Assembly (NCBI RefSeq): GCF_003265705.1 | Contig: NW_020312828.1 | Coordinates: 53,662,801 to 53,726,800 of the forward strand | Direction of reading: 5' to 3' | DNA: 64,000 nucleotides | Origin: Callorhinus ursinus | Lineage: Eukaryota; Chordata; Mammalia; Carnivora; Otariidae | Shown here: positions 10,688 through 22,700 of the stretch, in pieces | Numbering within the stretch: position 1 is the stretch's first letter | Layout of the letters: each line of letters starts with the position of its first letter | Notes under the pieces: model-generated | What the model was told of the DNA's origin: nothing | The model's database searches: none | Seen by the model: the letters and a program-made list of their open reading frames with translations, nothing else | Made by a program: the position numbers and the translations under genes

Positions 10688-11200
10688 GTGTTTTGGTGAG
10701 GACACAGTTCCCACTGAATCACTGCGTTTACTCTCTCTCTGTCACTCTTCTAATTTTTTGGCTATGGGCTTAAGGACTGCTGCCATCCTGGGGCAATGGC
10801 TTGTTGCTTGGCCTAGAGAAGTGAAACCAACTTCTAGGCACAGTCTCTAAGAGTCTAGCTGCAATTCTATTGCAATTGTATTTCTCCAAACAACAAAACA
10901 TCACCTGGGTGTGTGAGCCAGTCATGACTCAGACCTGCCTAGAGGTTTATATGTCTGGAAACATATTAAAAATGTCTTATGCTTTGCCTCTCTGGTGTGA
11001 GAACCAGGAAAGACTTCTAGAGCCTAGGTAGCCAGTCTGATGGCTAAAGCACAAATGGAAAATGAAATTTATATAAGCAACTAATTTTACTTCATCTAGA
11101 GAATGGGCATGCAACACTGGCTAATATCTGGCACTACCATTCTGGGTTAAATTCAGATTGGTCTTATAATGATTTATATTATTTTTCTTTTACTAGAAAG
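10688..11200. other. Intergenic, no gene seen
   Basis: Unremarkable sequence between the inverted duplication and the putative end of TMEM74. A TMEM74 3' UTR longer than proposed would extend into it. Confidence 0.5.
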
Positions 11201-11206
11201 TTTATT
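11201..11206 (-). terminator. Candidate TMEM74 polyadenylation signal
   Basis: TTTATT on the plus strand, AATAAA in the sense of TMEM74, about 630 nt past the stop codon. It is the first AATAAA I found after the stop on that strand. Cleavage would fall some 10-30 nt further left. Transcript data are needed to confirm. Confidence 0.35.
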
Positions 11207-11836
11207 CTAATGACTTAGTTACCACTTCTGAGCACAGGAATAATTTTAAATATAACAGATGTGTTTTTGCATTTTTTTAAATAATCAACATCCTCAAGCT
11301 TCAAAATATTCAAATTCAAAACCCTATAATGTTGAGTCAAATCAGATGAAGAAAAAATTTAGCAAGAGAATGGATAAGCACCTTTGAGAATTAAAGGTAA
11401 GCCTTAATATGTGATTAGTGCTTAAGTTCCTTTTCACAAAATAGGTACCTAATTGATCCTACTGTGTGTAGGACCTACTAATGTCCACAGAATAATTCCC
11501 CATACCATGTAAAAGAAATCATTTGTACACTGGTTGTTAGAAATATTTTGCTATAGAAGTGAAGTAGAAGCTGATGGCCATTATAGATGAATTAATCTCA
11601 GTTCTTTAGAAGGACAGATGTAGCTGGTTGTAGTTTCTTAATGCATCTTACATAGCTTTTCTTCTAAATAAATAAAAAATACATCTAGAACAAAAACACT
11701 CACTGGCTGTTGGTTTGGGAAATAAGCCTTTCTTGCCAAGCAAATAAACTGTACTGTTAATTTTAAGAAATGTGGGTTGTTTGTTTGTTTTCATATAAAA
11801 TGCTAATGCAGACTCTCAGTAGGCTCACAACCAGAA
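11207..11836 (-). other. TMEM74: Putative TMEM74 3' UTR
   Basis: AT-rich sequence after the TMEM74 stop codon with no inserted SINE or LINE that I can recognise, as expected for a retained 3' UTR. The right boundary is exact (stop codon at 11837-11839); the left depends on the candidate signal at 11201. Confidence 0.45.
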
Positions 11837-12793
<957 letters not shown>

Positions 12794-15300
12794 CTGCCAA
12801 AAACCACACAGGTAAGAACCCAACAGGACCTAAGGCTGCACTACCAGGAGTATCGCTCCTGGGGTCCCCATCTCCTGTTCAGCCACAGTTGTTACACTTC
12901 CAGCCCCAGTTCCCCCTAAAAGGGGTACAAGAAACGAGAGGAGACCTAGTGGCAAGAAAGTGTGAAAAGGGCAAATCCTCTGACTTAGCAGAGGGACTGA
13001 CACTGAGGAACTTAGGTCAAGGCAGAAAAGGAGCACAGAGGAAGTAGCAGTGTCTCTGAAGGAAGCATTGCCGTCACCAAGCCAAATTTATCCAAGGACT
13101 CGCACATTTCTGTGACAGGATCCCTCAAATAAGAAGGCAAGTTTCCTGTAGAGAGACACAAATGAGAAAGGCAGGGACCTTTATTAGCAGAGCTGAGATT
13201 TTCTGGAAAACCTGGGGAAGCACACACCTCTCAACAATTCAGTTAAATTATGTTTACACTATCTTTAGTTCAGAACTGATTCTAATACAGATTAGCTTTA
13301 GAGCATTACCAGGGATGAACAAATATGTCACCGTCAGCTGGACTCTACTGGCACTAGAGCTCAGCATTTTGACTGAGTAGCTCGGAAATGGGTAAAAGAC
13401 AGCTGGCCACCTACATCCAATAACCTTAGTCACACAGCCCTGTATGTACAAGACCCCATGCTTGTTCATTGTACTTTCATTTTCAGCCCTTGCAGCTACA
13501 TGATGCCGGCTTGTTCTGGACCCAGAAGTATGTAGACAATGCGCCTTACTCTGTGATCCCTGCCAAATACCATGGGCCAGCCCACTCCACTCCCCCTCCC
13601 CCAAACACACTTGGTCTAGGTGCAGACCTGCTGCTCTTGCTCATTGTGTCTGAATGGGTCTGAGTTCCTCTCCTTCTGTCCACTTGGCTAACAAACATGC
13701 ATGGGAAATTGACCATCCAGGAGAACTGACAGGGTGGCTCAGTCGTTAAGCGTCTGCCTTCGGCTCAGGTCACGATCCCAAGGTCCTGGGATCGAGCCCC
13801 GCATCGGGCTCCCTGCTCAGCGGGAAGCCTGCTTCTCCCTCTCCCTCTCCCCCTGCTTGTGTTCCCTCTCTCGCCGTGTCTCTCTCTGTCAAATAAATAA
13901 ATAAAATCTTAAAAAAAAATAAAAGACACAAACTGACAGTAAAAGACAAATTATAAACCCACAGAGTCACAGTTCTGTTGAGGTAAATGGGTGAGAAGCT
14001 ATTAACAGAGTTCCAAAATTACCTTTGGAACTTTGCATCCAGACATGCCCTTACCCCCATGGCAGCATGGGACCTTTCTGTGATAGAACTTTGGGTTGAA
14101 CAGAACACTGTCTGCCTGCCTCTCTCTGCCTCTGCCATCCTACCAAGGAATAACAACTCACTTTTCACTATCACCAAGTACAGCAGTTTCAAGCAAGGGC
14201 CCTTTTTATTTTGCTTCCAAATTCCCAGCAATAGTTGATTTAGCCCATGGTTCAGGGGTTTATTATGCTCAAAATCCACAGCTCCAGCAGCTGGTAACCC
14301 ACACAGACCCATGAGTAAGGCTTACCTAAGGTCTACCTAGCAACTCAAAATATGGGAGAGGGAATCCACACGTTTTCTGCTCTACGTTAAAGTTGTTTTG
14401 TTATTTCTCTCCTGTTACCGAAGTTTGTAGCTAAAACAGAAAAAAACAAGTGCAAAGAACATACAACTAAACCAGAACTTTCCTTTAGCAAGTGGACACA
14501 GATCCCTACAGCCGGATCCCTCCATGAAGGAAGTGGTGATACGGATTTGATCAATTCCTGAAATGAAAAATCGTCTCGCAGTTTCCTCAGACATGAGGTG
14601 CTCTGATTAACTTTTGGCACAATTAACTCATCACGTTGGACTACTCTGGATAAAATCGGCAGGGTCCCTTATGGGACTTCCAATTTATAACAAAGGGGGA
14701 AATAAATCTCCACTTAATTCTCTTCGCCTGCTTCTCTCTCTCTCTTTAAAGACAGACTCCGCTCGTTCCATCGGCGATATACTCGCTACACAGTCGATTC
14801 CCTTTGCAGCTCCATAATCCGGGGCTTCCACCCTCAGTAGAGAATGAATAATCCCATGGGACCAGCTAAAGGCTCTTTCCTTCCGTCTCCTGCCTCTCAT
14901 CTCTCTGGTTAAGAGGGAGGTTAATGAAATTGCACCTCAAAGCAAGGGGACAGCACTATACCTCCTCCCTCTGCCATTGACTAAGAGCCTTAATATCTGC
15001 ACTGGAACTAACTAATACGGGCGAGGCTGGTCTGGGGGAGGCGACCTCGGGATCCGTCCAGCGCGCCCTGTGCAGGGAGGGCGCGCAGCAAGCGCCGGGC
15101 AGCGGTGCCTCCTGCGAGATCAATTCATCCATTCCGGGTGAACCTCAAGGCACCCGAAGTCGGGCTGCGTTCGTCAAATACCCCGAGGCAGGGCAAGCAC
15201 CTGGGGCAGGGAGTGGGGACGCGCTCCGCCGCTCCGCCAGGCTCCCGGGGTCTCTCCCTCGCCCCAGCGCCTCCTCCCGGTCCCGCTCTCCGGCACTCAC
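12794..15300 (-). other. TMEM74: TMEM74 5' UTR intron
   Basis: Proposed 2.5 kb intron between the donor GGG|GTGAGTG (complement of 15294-15301) and the acceptor at 12794. Contents: a 5'-truncated SINEC at 13733-13930 and otherwise unique sequence with a few short spurious ORFs on both strands. The part near 15030-15300 is CpG-rich and belongs to the promoter island. Boundaries rest on splice-site quality only. Confidence 0.6.
13733..13930 (+). mobile_element. SINEC, 5' truncated by about 10 bp
   Basis: Starts at GGTGGCTCAGTCG, lacking the GGGCGCCTG start, and runs to AAATAAATAAATAAAATCTT plus an A-rich tail. Flanked by AACTGACAG at 13724-13732 and 13931-13939. It lies in the TMEM74 intron, antisense to the gene. 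Confidence 0.93.
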
Positions 15301-15480
15301 CCCTGCCTTGACCACCACGTGCGGCTCGAGCACCGCACTCGTTCCTGCGCCGCTCCTCGGGAAAGTCCCCCGATTCCCAGCCGTGGCACTTGTAGCCTCA
15401 GCGCGCCGCTGGGCACCACCGGGTGGGCAGCGCCTGCTGTGCCGGTTGGGAGGGGCCGGGTGGGGCGTGGCGCTCCTTCT
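15301..15480 (-). other. TMEM74: Putative non-coding exon 1 of TMEM74
   Basis: Ends at a strong donor: on the minus strand GTCAAGGCAGGG followed by GTGAGTGCC. The 5' end is not visible. I place the start downstream of the ZNF143-type motif (15487-15505), because such motifs usually sit shortly upstream of the transcription start. Confidence 0.45.
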
Positions 15481-15486
15481 TGCTGA

Positions 15487-15505
15487 GCATCCCGGGAGAT
15501 GTAGT
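15487..15505 (-). promoter_or_regulatory. ZNF143/THAP11-type promoter motif
   Basis: On the minus strand ACTACATCTCCCGGGATGC, a close match to the ACTACAWNTCCCAGMATGC promoter element bound by ZNF143 and associated factors. It lies in the direction of TMEM74, about 190 bp upstream of the exon 1 donor. Confidence 0.75.
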
Positions 15506-15597
15506 CCAGGGGCGGTCTCCCTGCCTCCCCCACCTTGTTTTTTCTCTCCTCCACGCTTTGCCCTTCCTGAAGACGTTGCGCTATATGTCCGTACTCC

Positions 15598-15605
15598 TGA
15601 TTGGC
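15598..15605 (-). promoter_or_regulatory. CCAAT box
   Basis: GCCAATCA on the minus strand, an NF-Y type CCAAT box about 95 bp upstream of the ZNF143-type motif. It is at the outer edge of the usual range. Confidence 0.5.
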
Positions 15606-15699
15606 ACGTTAGAAGAAATCGCTGGATCCTAAACTCAGGGTTGGGTCTTCCAGTCTCAGGTATGGCCACAGGATTGTGGGGGAAGGAGTGTATATTTAG

Positions 15700-15860
15700 T
15701 TCCAACACTGTGCCAGGCAATATGCATATTTTGTCTTATTTAATAAAACAGATCTTCGAAGTAGATTTTATTAATCTTCATCCTACAGATAAGGAAAGAG
15801 GCTCAGAGGAATTAAGTGTTTCATCCAAGGTTACAAAGACAATAAGTGGTAGCTAATAAA
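15700..15860 (-). mobile_element. MIR fossil
   Basis: CTGTGCCAGGCAATATGCATATTTTG...ATCCTACAGATAAGGAAAGAGGCTCAGAGGAATTAAGTG...CCAAGGTTACAAAGACAATAAGTGG is the MIR order in reverse complement. It lies just outside the promoter. Confidence 0.8.
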
Positions 15861-16009
15861 GTTTATTCAGAAATATGCTCCCAAAGTCATTGCCTTGCCC
15901 GCAAAATCAGGAGAAATATGACCGTTGAGGGATTGTCCTGTTTGCCTATGCATCCCCTGTGCCTAGCCAAGTGTTTAGTATCTGTTGAATTATGAATAGT
16001 AATGACGCA
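15861..16009 (+). mobile_element. Probable L2 3' end remnant
   Basis: GGATTGTCCTGTTTGCC...CCCCTGTGCCTAGCCAAGTGTTTAGTATCTGTTGAAT resembles the L2 3' terminal region. Short and diverged. Confidence 0.45.
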
Positions 16010-16240
16010 AAATAACAACAGTTAACATAAATAACACATTATTGCCAGGTTCTCTTCTAATCACTTTAGATACATTAACTCATTTAATGTTCACAATTAA
16101 TTTTTAAATCCTATAAAAATTCTCATTTTTATAGGTGAGGAAACTGAGATACAAAGAAGCTGAGTAATTTGTTCAAAGTTGTACACCTAGTACTCAGCAG
16201 AGGTGGGTCATGAACTCCACAATGTTCTAAGCATTATGTA
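16010..16240 (-). mobile_element. MIR fossil
   Basis: Reverse-complement MIR: TTGCCAGGTTCTCTTCTAATCACTTTAGATACATTAACTCATTTAATG...AGGTGAGGAAACTGAGATACAAAGAAGCTGAGTAA...CAGAGGTGGGTCATGAACTCC. Confidence 0.82.
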
Positions 16241-16639
16241 AATTGAGTGAATGCAAGAAAGACCAGAAAGCAAGAAAATAAAGGGTTGGGAATAAAAGGA
16301 AGGCTGTAGGTGAAGCTACTGAGTTATGACTCCCAGGATAGAACAAAGTAACTTCTTTGGGTCACTGACCTTTCTAACCATAGTGGATTGCAGCAGCCAA
16401 CAGCCAAAAGGAATGTGTGGTTTGTGTATCATCTCCAAGTTTTCAGCATCGCCTTTGGGACTATTGTGGGGTTATTGATTGTTTTCATCTAAGGGAAGCA
16501 AAAGAAGGGCTATAATATTTATAACTTTTTGCTACTTGTGAGTAGCTCACATAAATTCTGTGGTTGCTGGCTTTCAAGTGATAAATAAATCTCCTATAAT
16601 GACGACTTTGTTGGTTTTCCTTTATATTGATAGAATCCA

Positions 16640-16870
16640 TAGTATCGTAGTTCCAGGGACTTCACAATCCAACCCCTTTAAGATCTTTTTTCCCACGACT
16701 CCCTTTTAGCCAGTTAGGCCCACTTGTTGATAAGCATGCCATGTGTATTGTGCTTTCTTCTCCTTTGCTTATTACTCTGTTCTCCAGTGAGAATATCCTT
16801 CCTTCCATCCCCTATTCCTTCCACCCTTTGAGGACTGTCTCATCAGTCCATACCTGCAGGGGTGCATTCT
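16640..16870 (+). mobile_element. Probable L2 LINE fragment
   Basis: Pyrimidine-rich stretch in the order of the L2 3' half (ACAATCCAACCCCTTTAAGATC, TTCTTCTCCTTTGCTTATTACTCTGTTCTCC, CCACCCTTTGAGGACTGTCTC). Diverged. Confidence 0.4.
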
Positions 16871-17770
16871 GTTTTTAGTACTTTATGTTTAAAAGGGAAC
16901 ACAAAGACACCATAGGGTATCTAGAAGAGAGCAACTGAGAAGTTGAAGAAACTTAAACCCACGTTGGACAGGAAGACACTGAAGGAACTCGGGATATTTA
17001 GTCAGAGGAGACTTAGTGGAAACAAAAACTAGCTTTAAATAATTTAAGGTTTATAAAAAAGAAGAGGAATTATATATCATGGTTAAAAGTGGTAAAAGCA
17101 GAACCAGTGACAATAATAGCATTTATTATTCCTGATGCATTCTCATCTTTAATTCTTACATCAATTCTATAAGGGAGCATGTATTATTGTACCCATTTTG
17201 CAATGTAGAAATTGAAGATCAAAAAAGTGGAGTCTCTATCCCAAGGTATAAGAACTAATAACTGTCAGAGCCAAGATTCTAACTTGGGCTGTCTGATTCC
17301 AGAACCTGGATCTTTTCACCACCACGCTATACTGAGCAATGCTTCACAGCAGAGCCTACATAGGAGACGATAATATTTATTGCACTGGGATAAACATAAG
17401 AGGTTTCTCACGACCCTAGTTCTGGTGCTGTGACTACTTCAGGCCCTGCAGGATAGCTAGAAGGGTCAAGGGAATAAATAAGCCAGTACGTCATAATACA
17501 ATGGAGCACCTGAGGATGATGGACACAGGGACTGGGAAGCTTTGGATAGCACTATCCCACTTAATAAGGAGATGGATTTGGGGCTGATTATAAGGAATAA
17601 CATTCTAAGAACTTGAAATAGGATAATCTTATGAACGTGAATTTGGTATTACTAGAGAAGATAAAGAAAGAGCCATTTATTAGTGATGTCATGGAAAGGG
17701 TTCATCCAGTTGGATTAGAGGGCCTCTACAGTTTCCCTGCTGAAGTGATTCTAAGTTACATCTCTTCCAT
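16871..17770 (+). mobile_element. Old repeat block with MIR inside
   Basis: About 16880-17060 and 17500-17760 resemble one ancient mammalian repeat I cannot name (AAGAGAGCAACTGAG..., GATTAGAGGGCCTCTACAG...). Between them, about 17110-17340, is a reverse-complement MIR (GCATTTATTATTCCTGATGCATTCTCATC...AGAGCCAAGATTCTAACTTGG...CACCACGCTATACTGAGC). Confidence 0.5.
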
Positions 17771-18560
17771 GGATCCCTTTTCCTCAAAACCAGACCCCTA
17801 AAGATTCTGCTTCCTATGAACTCTACTAAGACCTGTCAGCCCTCGTATTTTTTATATTCATCAGCCACTGCCTTGTGACATTTCTTGTATGTCTAGATAA
17901 CTACTGCATATTATTCAACTCCTCACTTCGGTGCCTAAACCTCTAGCAGCAATTGTAAGCTCCTTCAGGTCAGTATTCATATATTAAATGTCTTATTACC
18001 TTCTGCAGAAAGTGCAATATTTCTGTTGGATAGAGTGAGGGAAAATGAACTGATTCTGGAGATGATTATCTGTCTACATGATTGTCTCTCATGTCCTATT
18101 TCTATACATAGTACATTTGACTGTCTACATATTAGTGACCATTAAAAAATATCAACTCTGTGCCACACACTACAAAATTTCATTCAAAATTCTACAGAAA
18201 AAGAATAAATGTAGACTGACTGAGCTCCTGTAAAGAAAAGCTCTGCAAAAACTATCAGTTGCAGGAATAACTTCATCTCTCTCTCCCCTAAGTCCATGTC
18301 TAAAACTTTCCTCAAAATCTGACCCAAGAATCTTTTTCAAGAGCCCTTCTTGTTCAGCATCACCAATTTCTTATTACCCTTCTAATTGGCATTCTAGTGG
18401 CATAATACATTTCCTTTTATATAGCCGTTTTACATATATAGAATTATTTAATTTATATTTTATACTGTTTTCTATGTGGTACCTCTTCCCAGATAAAATT
18501 TAAGTTCCTTTAGAACCAATATATTCTTTCTATAATTTTGAAGCAACACATGAGCATGAA
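17771..18560 (+). mobile_element. L2 LINE fragments
   Basis: Two pyrimidine-rich blocks (about 17771-18010 and 18285-18540) follow the L2 3' half in plus orientation. The first includes GCAATTGTAAGCTCCTTCAGG, the typical L2 end region; the second includes AGATAAAATTTAAGTTCCTTTAG. Diverged. Confidence 0.5.
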
Positions 18561-19935
18561 ACAGCAAAATATATAGGCAACAGAGGTTCCTCAATATGTG
18601 CTTATAAAACAGTTGACACTATGATATTAAAGTTTAAGTAATGATTCTGATCTTGCATAGTTTTTAAAATGTCACCTTTTTTTTTGTTTGCTTATACTCT
18701 GTGAGGTATGGGAGGAGCAATCATGATTACACTAAGTTGATCAATGAAAAAATAGATTCTGAGAAGTAATTTTACCAACTGAATCAAGTGAAGAGACTTG
18801 GAACAATCAGTCTCTTATAATGATGACTGCAGAGAGGATGCCTTCCAGTTTTCTCTCTTCAGCAATAACAGTAAGAACTGATTGTAAGTAAATATCCTTC
18901 ATGCATTCAGAGTTATTAGAAGAGGGTAGGCTGTAAGAAGGTAAGAAAGACATTTTTAAAATTGGCTATGTAGAGACTCAGTCATTTAATAACAATAATA
19001 CAAGGAATATGATTTACTTTGTGCTCCAAAGCTGGGACTTCTGAATGATGGAAGAGAAGAGTAAAAATGACCAAAATTTAGAGTAATGATCTCATTTACC
19101 AACAAAATTCTAGGAACAAAAAAAGTAATATTAAATTTGAAAGTTTCCTTTAAATAAGAATGCTTACAGTGGCCAGGCAGGCATGTTACTTAAATTAATA
19201 AAGCACTGGATACAGACAGTTGGGGTCAGGGAAGACTGCAGCCAAATTGAGAGCAAGTGCTTCTTCCTAAAGGGAGCAGTATCCCCTAACTGCGTTACCT
19301 GATTTTTGTCTTGAGTGAATTCCGGTATCAATAAAAGTCACGTATTCCAATTTGTATTCAAAAATTCAAAATATTTTAAATTTTAAATTTAAATTTAAAA
19401 CAAATTTAAACCTGCATGGGTCAAAGAAAACATAACTACAGGAAACATTTGTTTCCAGTAATAGGAAACTAGGTGATTTAGATCCATCCTCAGCAGTCTA
19501 GAAAAGCTAGACAAAATGTATAAAAGTCATGTGCTTGAAGACATGCAAATTTAACAAGACAGAGAAAAATTACTGGGCCAGAATCTAGAGAAGGAGAGAG
19601 GCTCAGAGACGCAAGTCAGGAGCTTGGAGCTTCCTTTTACTTGGAGATGTTAGATAATTACAGAGGGCAGAGTTGAGAGGCTAAGGAGCTAAGGAGAGGG
19701 GGAGTTGAGGTCCTGGGCCTACCAAAGAAAAGAATTGTAGTGAATCTGTTCCATTCCTTAAACTCTGGATTGGAATCCTGAAAGGTTGCATGCTGGCTAG
19801 CAGTATGAGCCAGAAGTTAGATAGACCCTCACAGGGAGCACACATCAGTTTGTTAAGATGTCAATCCCTAAAATTTAACCAAAGTGATTTCAAAGTGTTA
19901 GGACACCAGTTACTTGGCAGAGGCAGCATTCTCTG

Positions 19936-19967
<32 letters not shown>

Positions 19968-20019
19968 AACTAAGCATTATCTCAGACCAATTCTACAAAT
20001 AATTATGCAAATATACAGA
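18561..20019. other. Intergenic, no gene seen
   Basis: AT-rich sequence. A palindromic TTTAAATTTAAATTTAAA patch lies near 19370-19410 and a (CAAAA)n-like simple repeat near 19938-19972. No coding signal. Confidence 0.55.
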
Positions 20020-20410
20020 CTCAGTAAAAAATAACCATGAAAAAAGGTCACATACTGTATAATTTTATATGTATATATAAAAAACATTTTCAAAATGACA
20101 AAATTATAGAGATGGAAAACAGATTAGTGGTTGCTGTGGGTTAAGGATGGTGGGGGGTGAGGGTGTGGGTGTGACCATAACTATAAGGGGTAGCATGAAG
20201 ATCTTCATGGCGATGGAATAGTTCTGTATCTTGATCATGGTTCTGGTTACATGAACCTAGGCATGTGGTAAACTGACAATTTTTTGGTTTGATATTCCAT
20301 ATAGTTACATAAAATGTAACCATTTGGAGGAAACTGAAGTGTACACAGATCTTTCTGTAGTATCTTTGCAACTTTCCAAAAATCTATAATTTTAAGATAA
20401 AAAGCACAAG
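20020..20410 (+). mobile_element. Old L1 3' UTR fragment
   Basis: Matches the old L1M 3' UTR layout: TATAATTTTATATG, AAATGACAAAATTATAGAGATGG, AGATTAGTGGTTGCTGTGGG, GGAATAGTTCTGTATCTTGATC, TATCTTTGCAACTTTCC and an A-rich end. Confidence 0.72.
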
Positions 20411-21610
20411 AAACAAAAAACCGAGCACATCAGAAGATTAGATCACATGCATGAAAGCAAACAGAAACATAAAGCAATAGAAATGACCAATGGGAAGCCT
20501 CAGATATTGGAGAATTATAAATAGCGATGCTTACTGTGGTCAGTGAAATAAGACAAAATTTAGAATTTTGCCAGGGATCTGGAAGTGAAAAATAAAAAAC
20601 AACATAATCAAAATGAAGAACTCAAAAGATAAGAGATTAGACACAGTGAAGAGAAATGAGTGAATCGGAGACAGATCAAAGTAAAACATCTCAAACAAAG
20701 CACAAAGAGACAAAGGATGAAAAATAAAAAAGTGAAGGTAAAAGACATAGAAGCTTAGCAGTCAGGTTTCAAGCAGAAATTCTTGTGTCCAAGGAGTAAA
20801 GTTTTCTCTCTCTCCTTCTGGAGGGAGAGGAGAAGGAAGCTTTCTCTTGCTCCTGTAGATAAGCAGACAAAATCAATTTTTCTGATTCTCCCCTGTGATA
20901 CAGATTTTGAAGTTCATATACATAGGACATTTGATTTTGCTGTCATGATATTGTCCCAGGAGTAAAAATTGCAGTGTTGGGAACCACATGGTCATTACTT
21001 TCTTTTTAAGTGAAAAATGATACTCTGTCTCTAATCCAAATACCATGTGCACATTCAGGATAAAATTAATAAATATGATTTAAAAAAATAGTAAGGATGG
21101 AGAAAAGAAGCTAGCCACTAAAAAATTCTAATTGTAACTGCATTATTCCATTGATATTGAGTTAGTAATGAGGCAAAACTGTACCAGAATATTTTGGGAT
21201 ATTGGCAAAACAATGAAGAAAAGCAAGAATGTGGTTATGATAAATGTCAAGATAGAGACTATTTTGCAAGGGATGGAGGAAATAGTGATTTGGAGAAGGC
21301 AAAAGAAGAGGCTTGTGAGGCATAGCACTGTTCTATTATTGACCCAGATGTGCTTACATGGGTATTCTCCTTGAGCTAAATTATTGGAGGTGACTCTTTA
21401 TTTCATGCATTGTTCTGTGTGTAGCAGATCATAATAAAAAGATAAACGTGCCTTTGGAGAGGATTCAGGTTTCAAGTGCCTGCAATTCTTTGCATTAAGA
21501 ATTTATATCAATCTAAGGATTTGTTCTATCTTAAGAAGAGCTTGAAGATGGTTTCTTCTAGCTTAGTTTCACCTGGCATATTGTTATGCTTGGAGGGTGG
21601 GCGAGTATGC
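20411..21610. other. Intergenic, no gene seen
   Basis: No gene or clear repeat. ORFs here are short, lack any recognisable domain and look like chance. Confidence 0.55.
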
Positions 21611-21615
21611 AATCC

Positions 21616-21644
21616 TACAGTACCCGTGGTACTGTACTACCACG
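21616..21644. repeat. Overlapping alternative hairpins
   Basis: TACAGTAC-CCGTG-GTACTGTA (21616-21636) overlaps CGTGGTA-CTGTAC-TACCACG (21625-21644). Each is a perfect stem, and the two share bases so only one can form at a time. They lie just outside a SINEC. Confidence 0.75.
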
Positions 21645-21655
21645 ATCTTTTCCGT

Positions 21656-21816
21656 GGGGGAGGGGGAGGGGCAGATGGAGAGGGAGAGAGAGCCTTAGGC
21701 AGACTCCATGCTCAACAGAGAGCTCGGTGCAGGGCTGGATCTCATGACCCTGAAATCATGACCTGAGCCAAAATCAAGAGTCCACCGCTTAACTGACAGA
21801 GCCACCCAGGCGCCCC
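21656..21816 (-). mobile_element. SINEC, older divergent copy
   Basis: Minus-strand copy: G-rich body, AGACTCCATGCTCAACAGAG, CTGAAATCATGACCTGAGCC, GAGCCACCCAGGCGCCCC head. The A-rich tail is lost and no clear target duplication remains. Confidence 0.88.
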
Positions 21817-21939
21817 CTGCAATGGTCTTTATTGTTGTTTATTCAAGAAATGTTTCAAATTCCTTTCACTCTCTCCTTGTCCTTTATCATATTCCTTTCT
21901 AGAGACAGGATCCAGTTTATTAGCCTATCACTCCACTGA

Positions 21940-22700
21940 AATTCTTTGCTCAAGTCGTTAATAACATTCAATAATTCAGCCACTCGCTCAAGTATTAATT
22001 GAATGTCAAAAGTTCTATGCTAAGTGCCTGATGTAGAGTAGTGAACTGAATGGATACATCCCACCTTTCAAGGAGTTTACAATCTGGTGGGGGATGTGTC
22101 AATTTAACAGACAAGTATAATGCCATTTCATCAGTGTCCTGATTGAGGAATAGATAATACAATGGGGACATACCTAACTCAGAATTGGCAGGTCAGAGTG
22201 GACCCCTGTATGATACAATATCTAGGTGAGACACCTACAAAAAGAAATTAGCCCTTTGAAAAATGAGGTAGCATGTTGAAGAGTGGGTGACAATTGAGAA
22301 GTGAATTACTGCAACTGAAGAAAATTAAATATGTATACAATATGAAGTGTGAGGGGAAGAATGTCAAGTAATGATATTGGAAGTGTCAGTAGAGGAAAAA
22401 TCACCTTTGGACTGTCAAGTAAGAATAAGGTGTGTACAGGACTTAATTCTAAAAACAGCAAAATGCCAATGGTGGCTTTTAAGTAGGAGAAAAATAAGAT
22501 CATATGTGAATTTTAAAAAGTTCATTTTGGGGAATAGATTGAAGAGGAGTTAGCCTAGTGTAATCAAATAGTTTATAATAATCATCCAAGCAAGAGATAA
22601 TGACAGTGAAATATAAATATAAAGATATAGATAAGTTACAAGAAAAAGATATATCATGCAGTCATTGATCAGAAGGAGGCTGAAGCAGCTATAGTAAAGT
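21940..22700 (-). mobile_element. L2 LINE fragment, long
   Basis: Reverse complement of the L2 3' half: first the 3' end (TATGCTAAGTGCCTGATG, AAGGAGTTTACAATCTGGTGGG), then, toward the right, ORF2 C-terminal sequence (GCCAATGGTGGCTTTTAAG, AAAATAAGATCATATGTG, AATAATCATCCAAGCAAGAGATAATGACAG). The last block is the complement of the L2 segment that encodes the SRLDYCN-type motif. Confidence 0.62.

Larger units (their letters stand above)
15030..15560. promoter_or_regulatory. TMEM74: CpG-rich TMEM74 promoter region
   Basis: GC-rich and CpG-dense block (for example GCGCGCCCTGTGC, GGGCGCGCAGC, CAGCGCGCCGC), in sharp contrast with the AT-rich DNA on both sides. It includes the proposed exon 1 donor, GC boxes (GGGAGGGGC at 15448-15456; GGGTGGGGCGTGG at 15458-15470) and a ZNF143-type motif. 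This is what an island promoter looks like. CpG islands often fire in both directions, but no gene is visible on the other strand. Confidence 0.8.

Noticed and set aside
15145..15720. A 191-codon minus-strand ORF and overlapping plus-strand ORFs in the CpG-rich block
   Set aside because: Long ORFs arise easily in GC-rich DNA. The protein is low-complexity (Arg/Pro/Gly), has no domain, and the frame runs through the promoter motif and splice donor.
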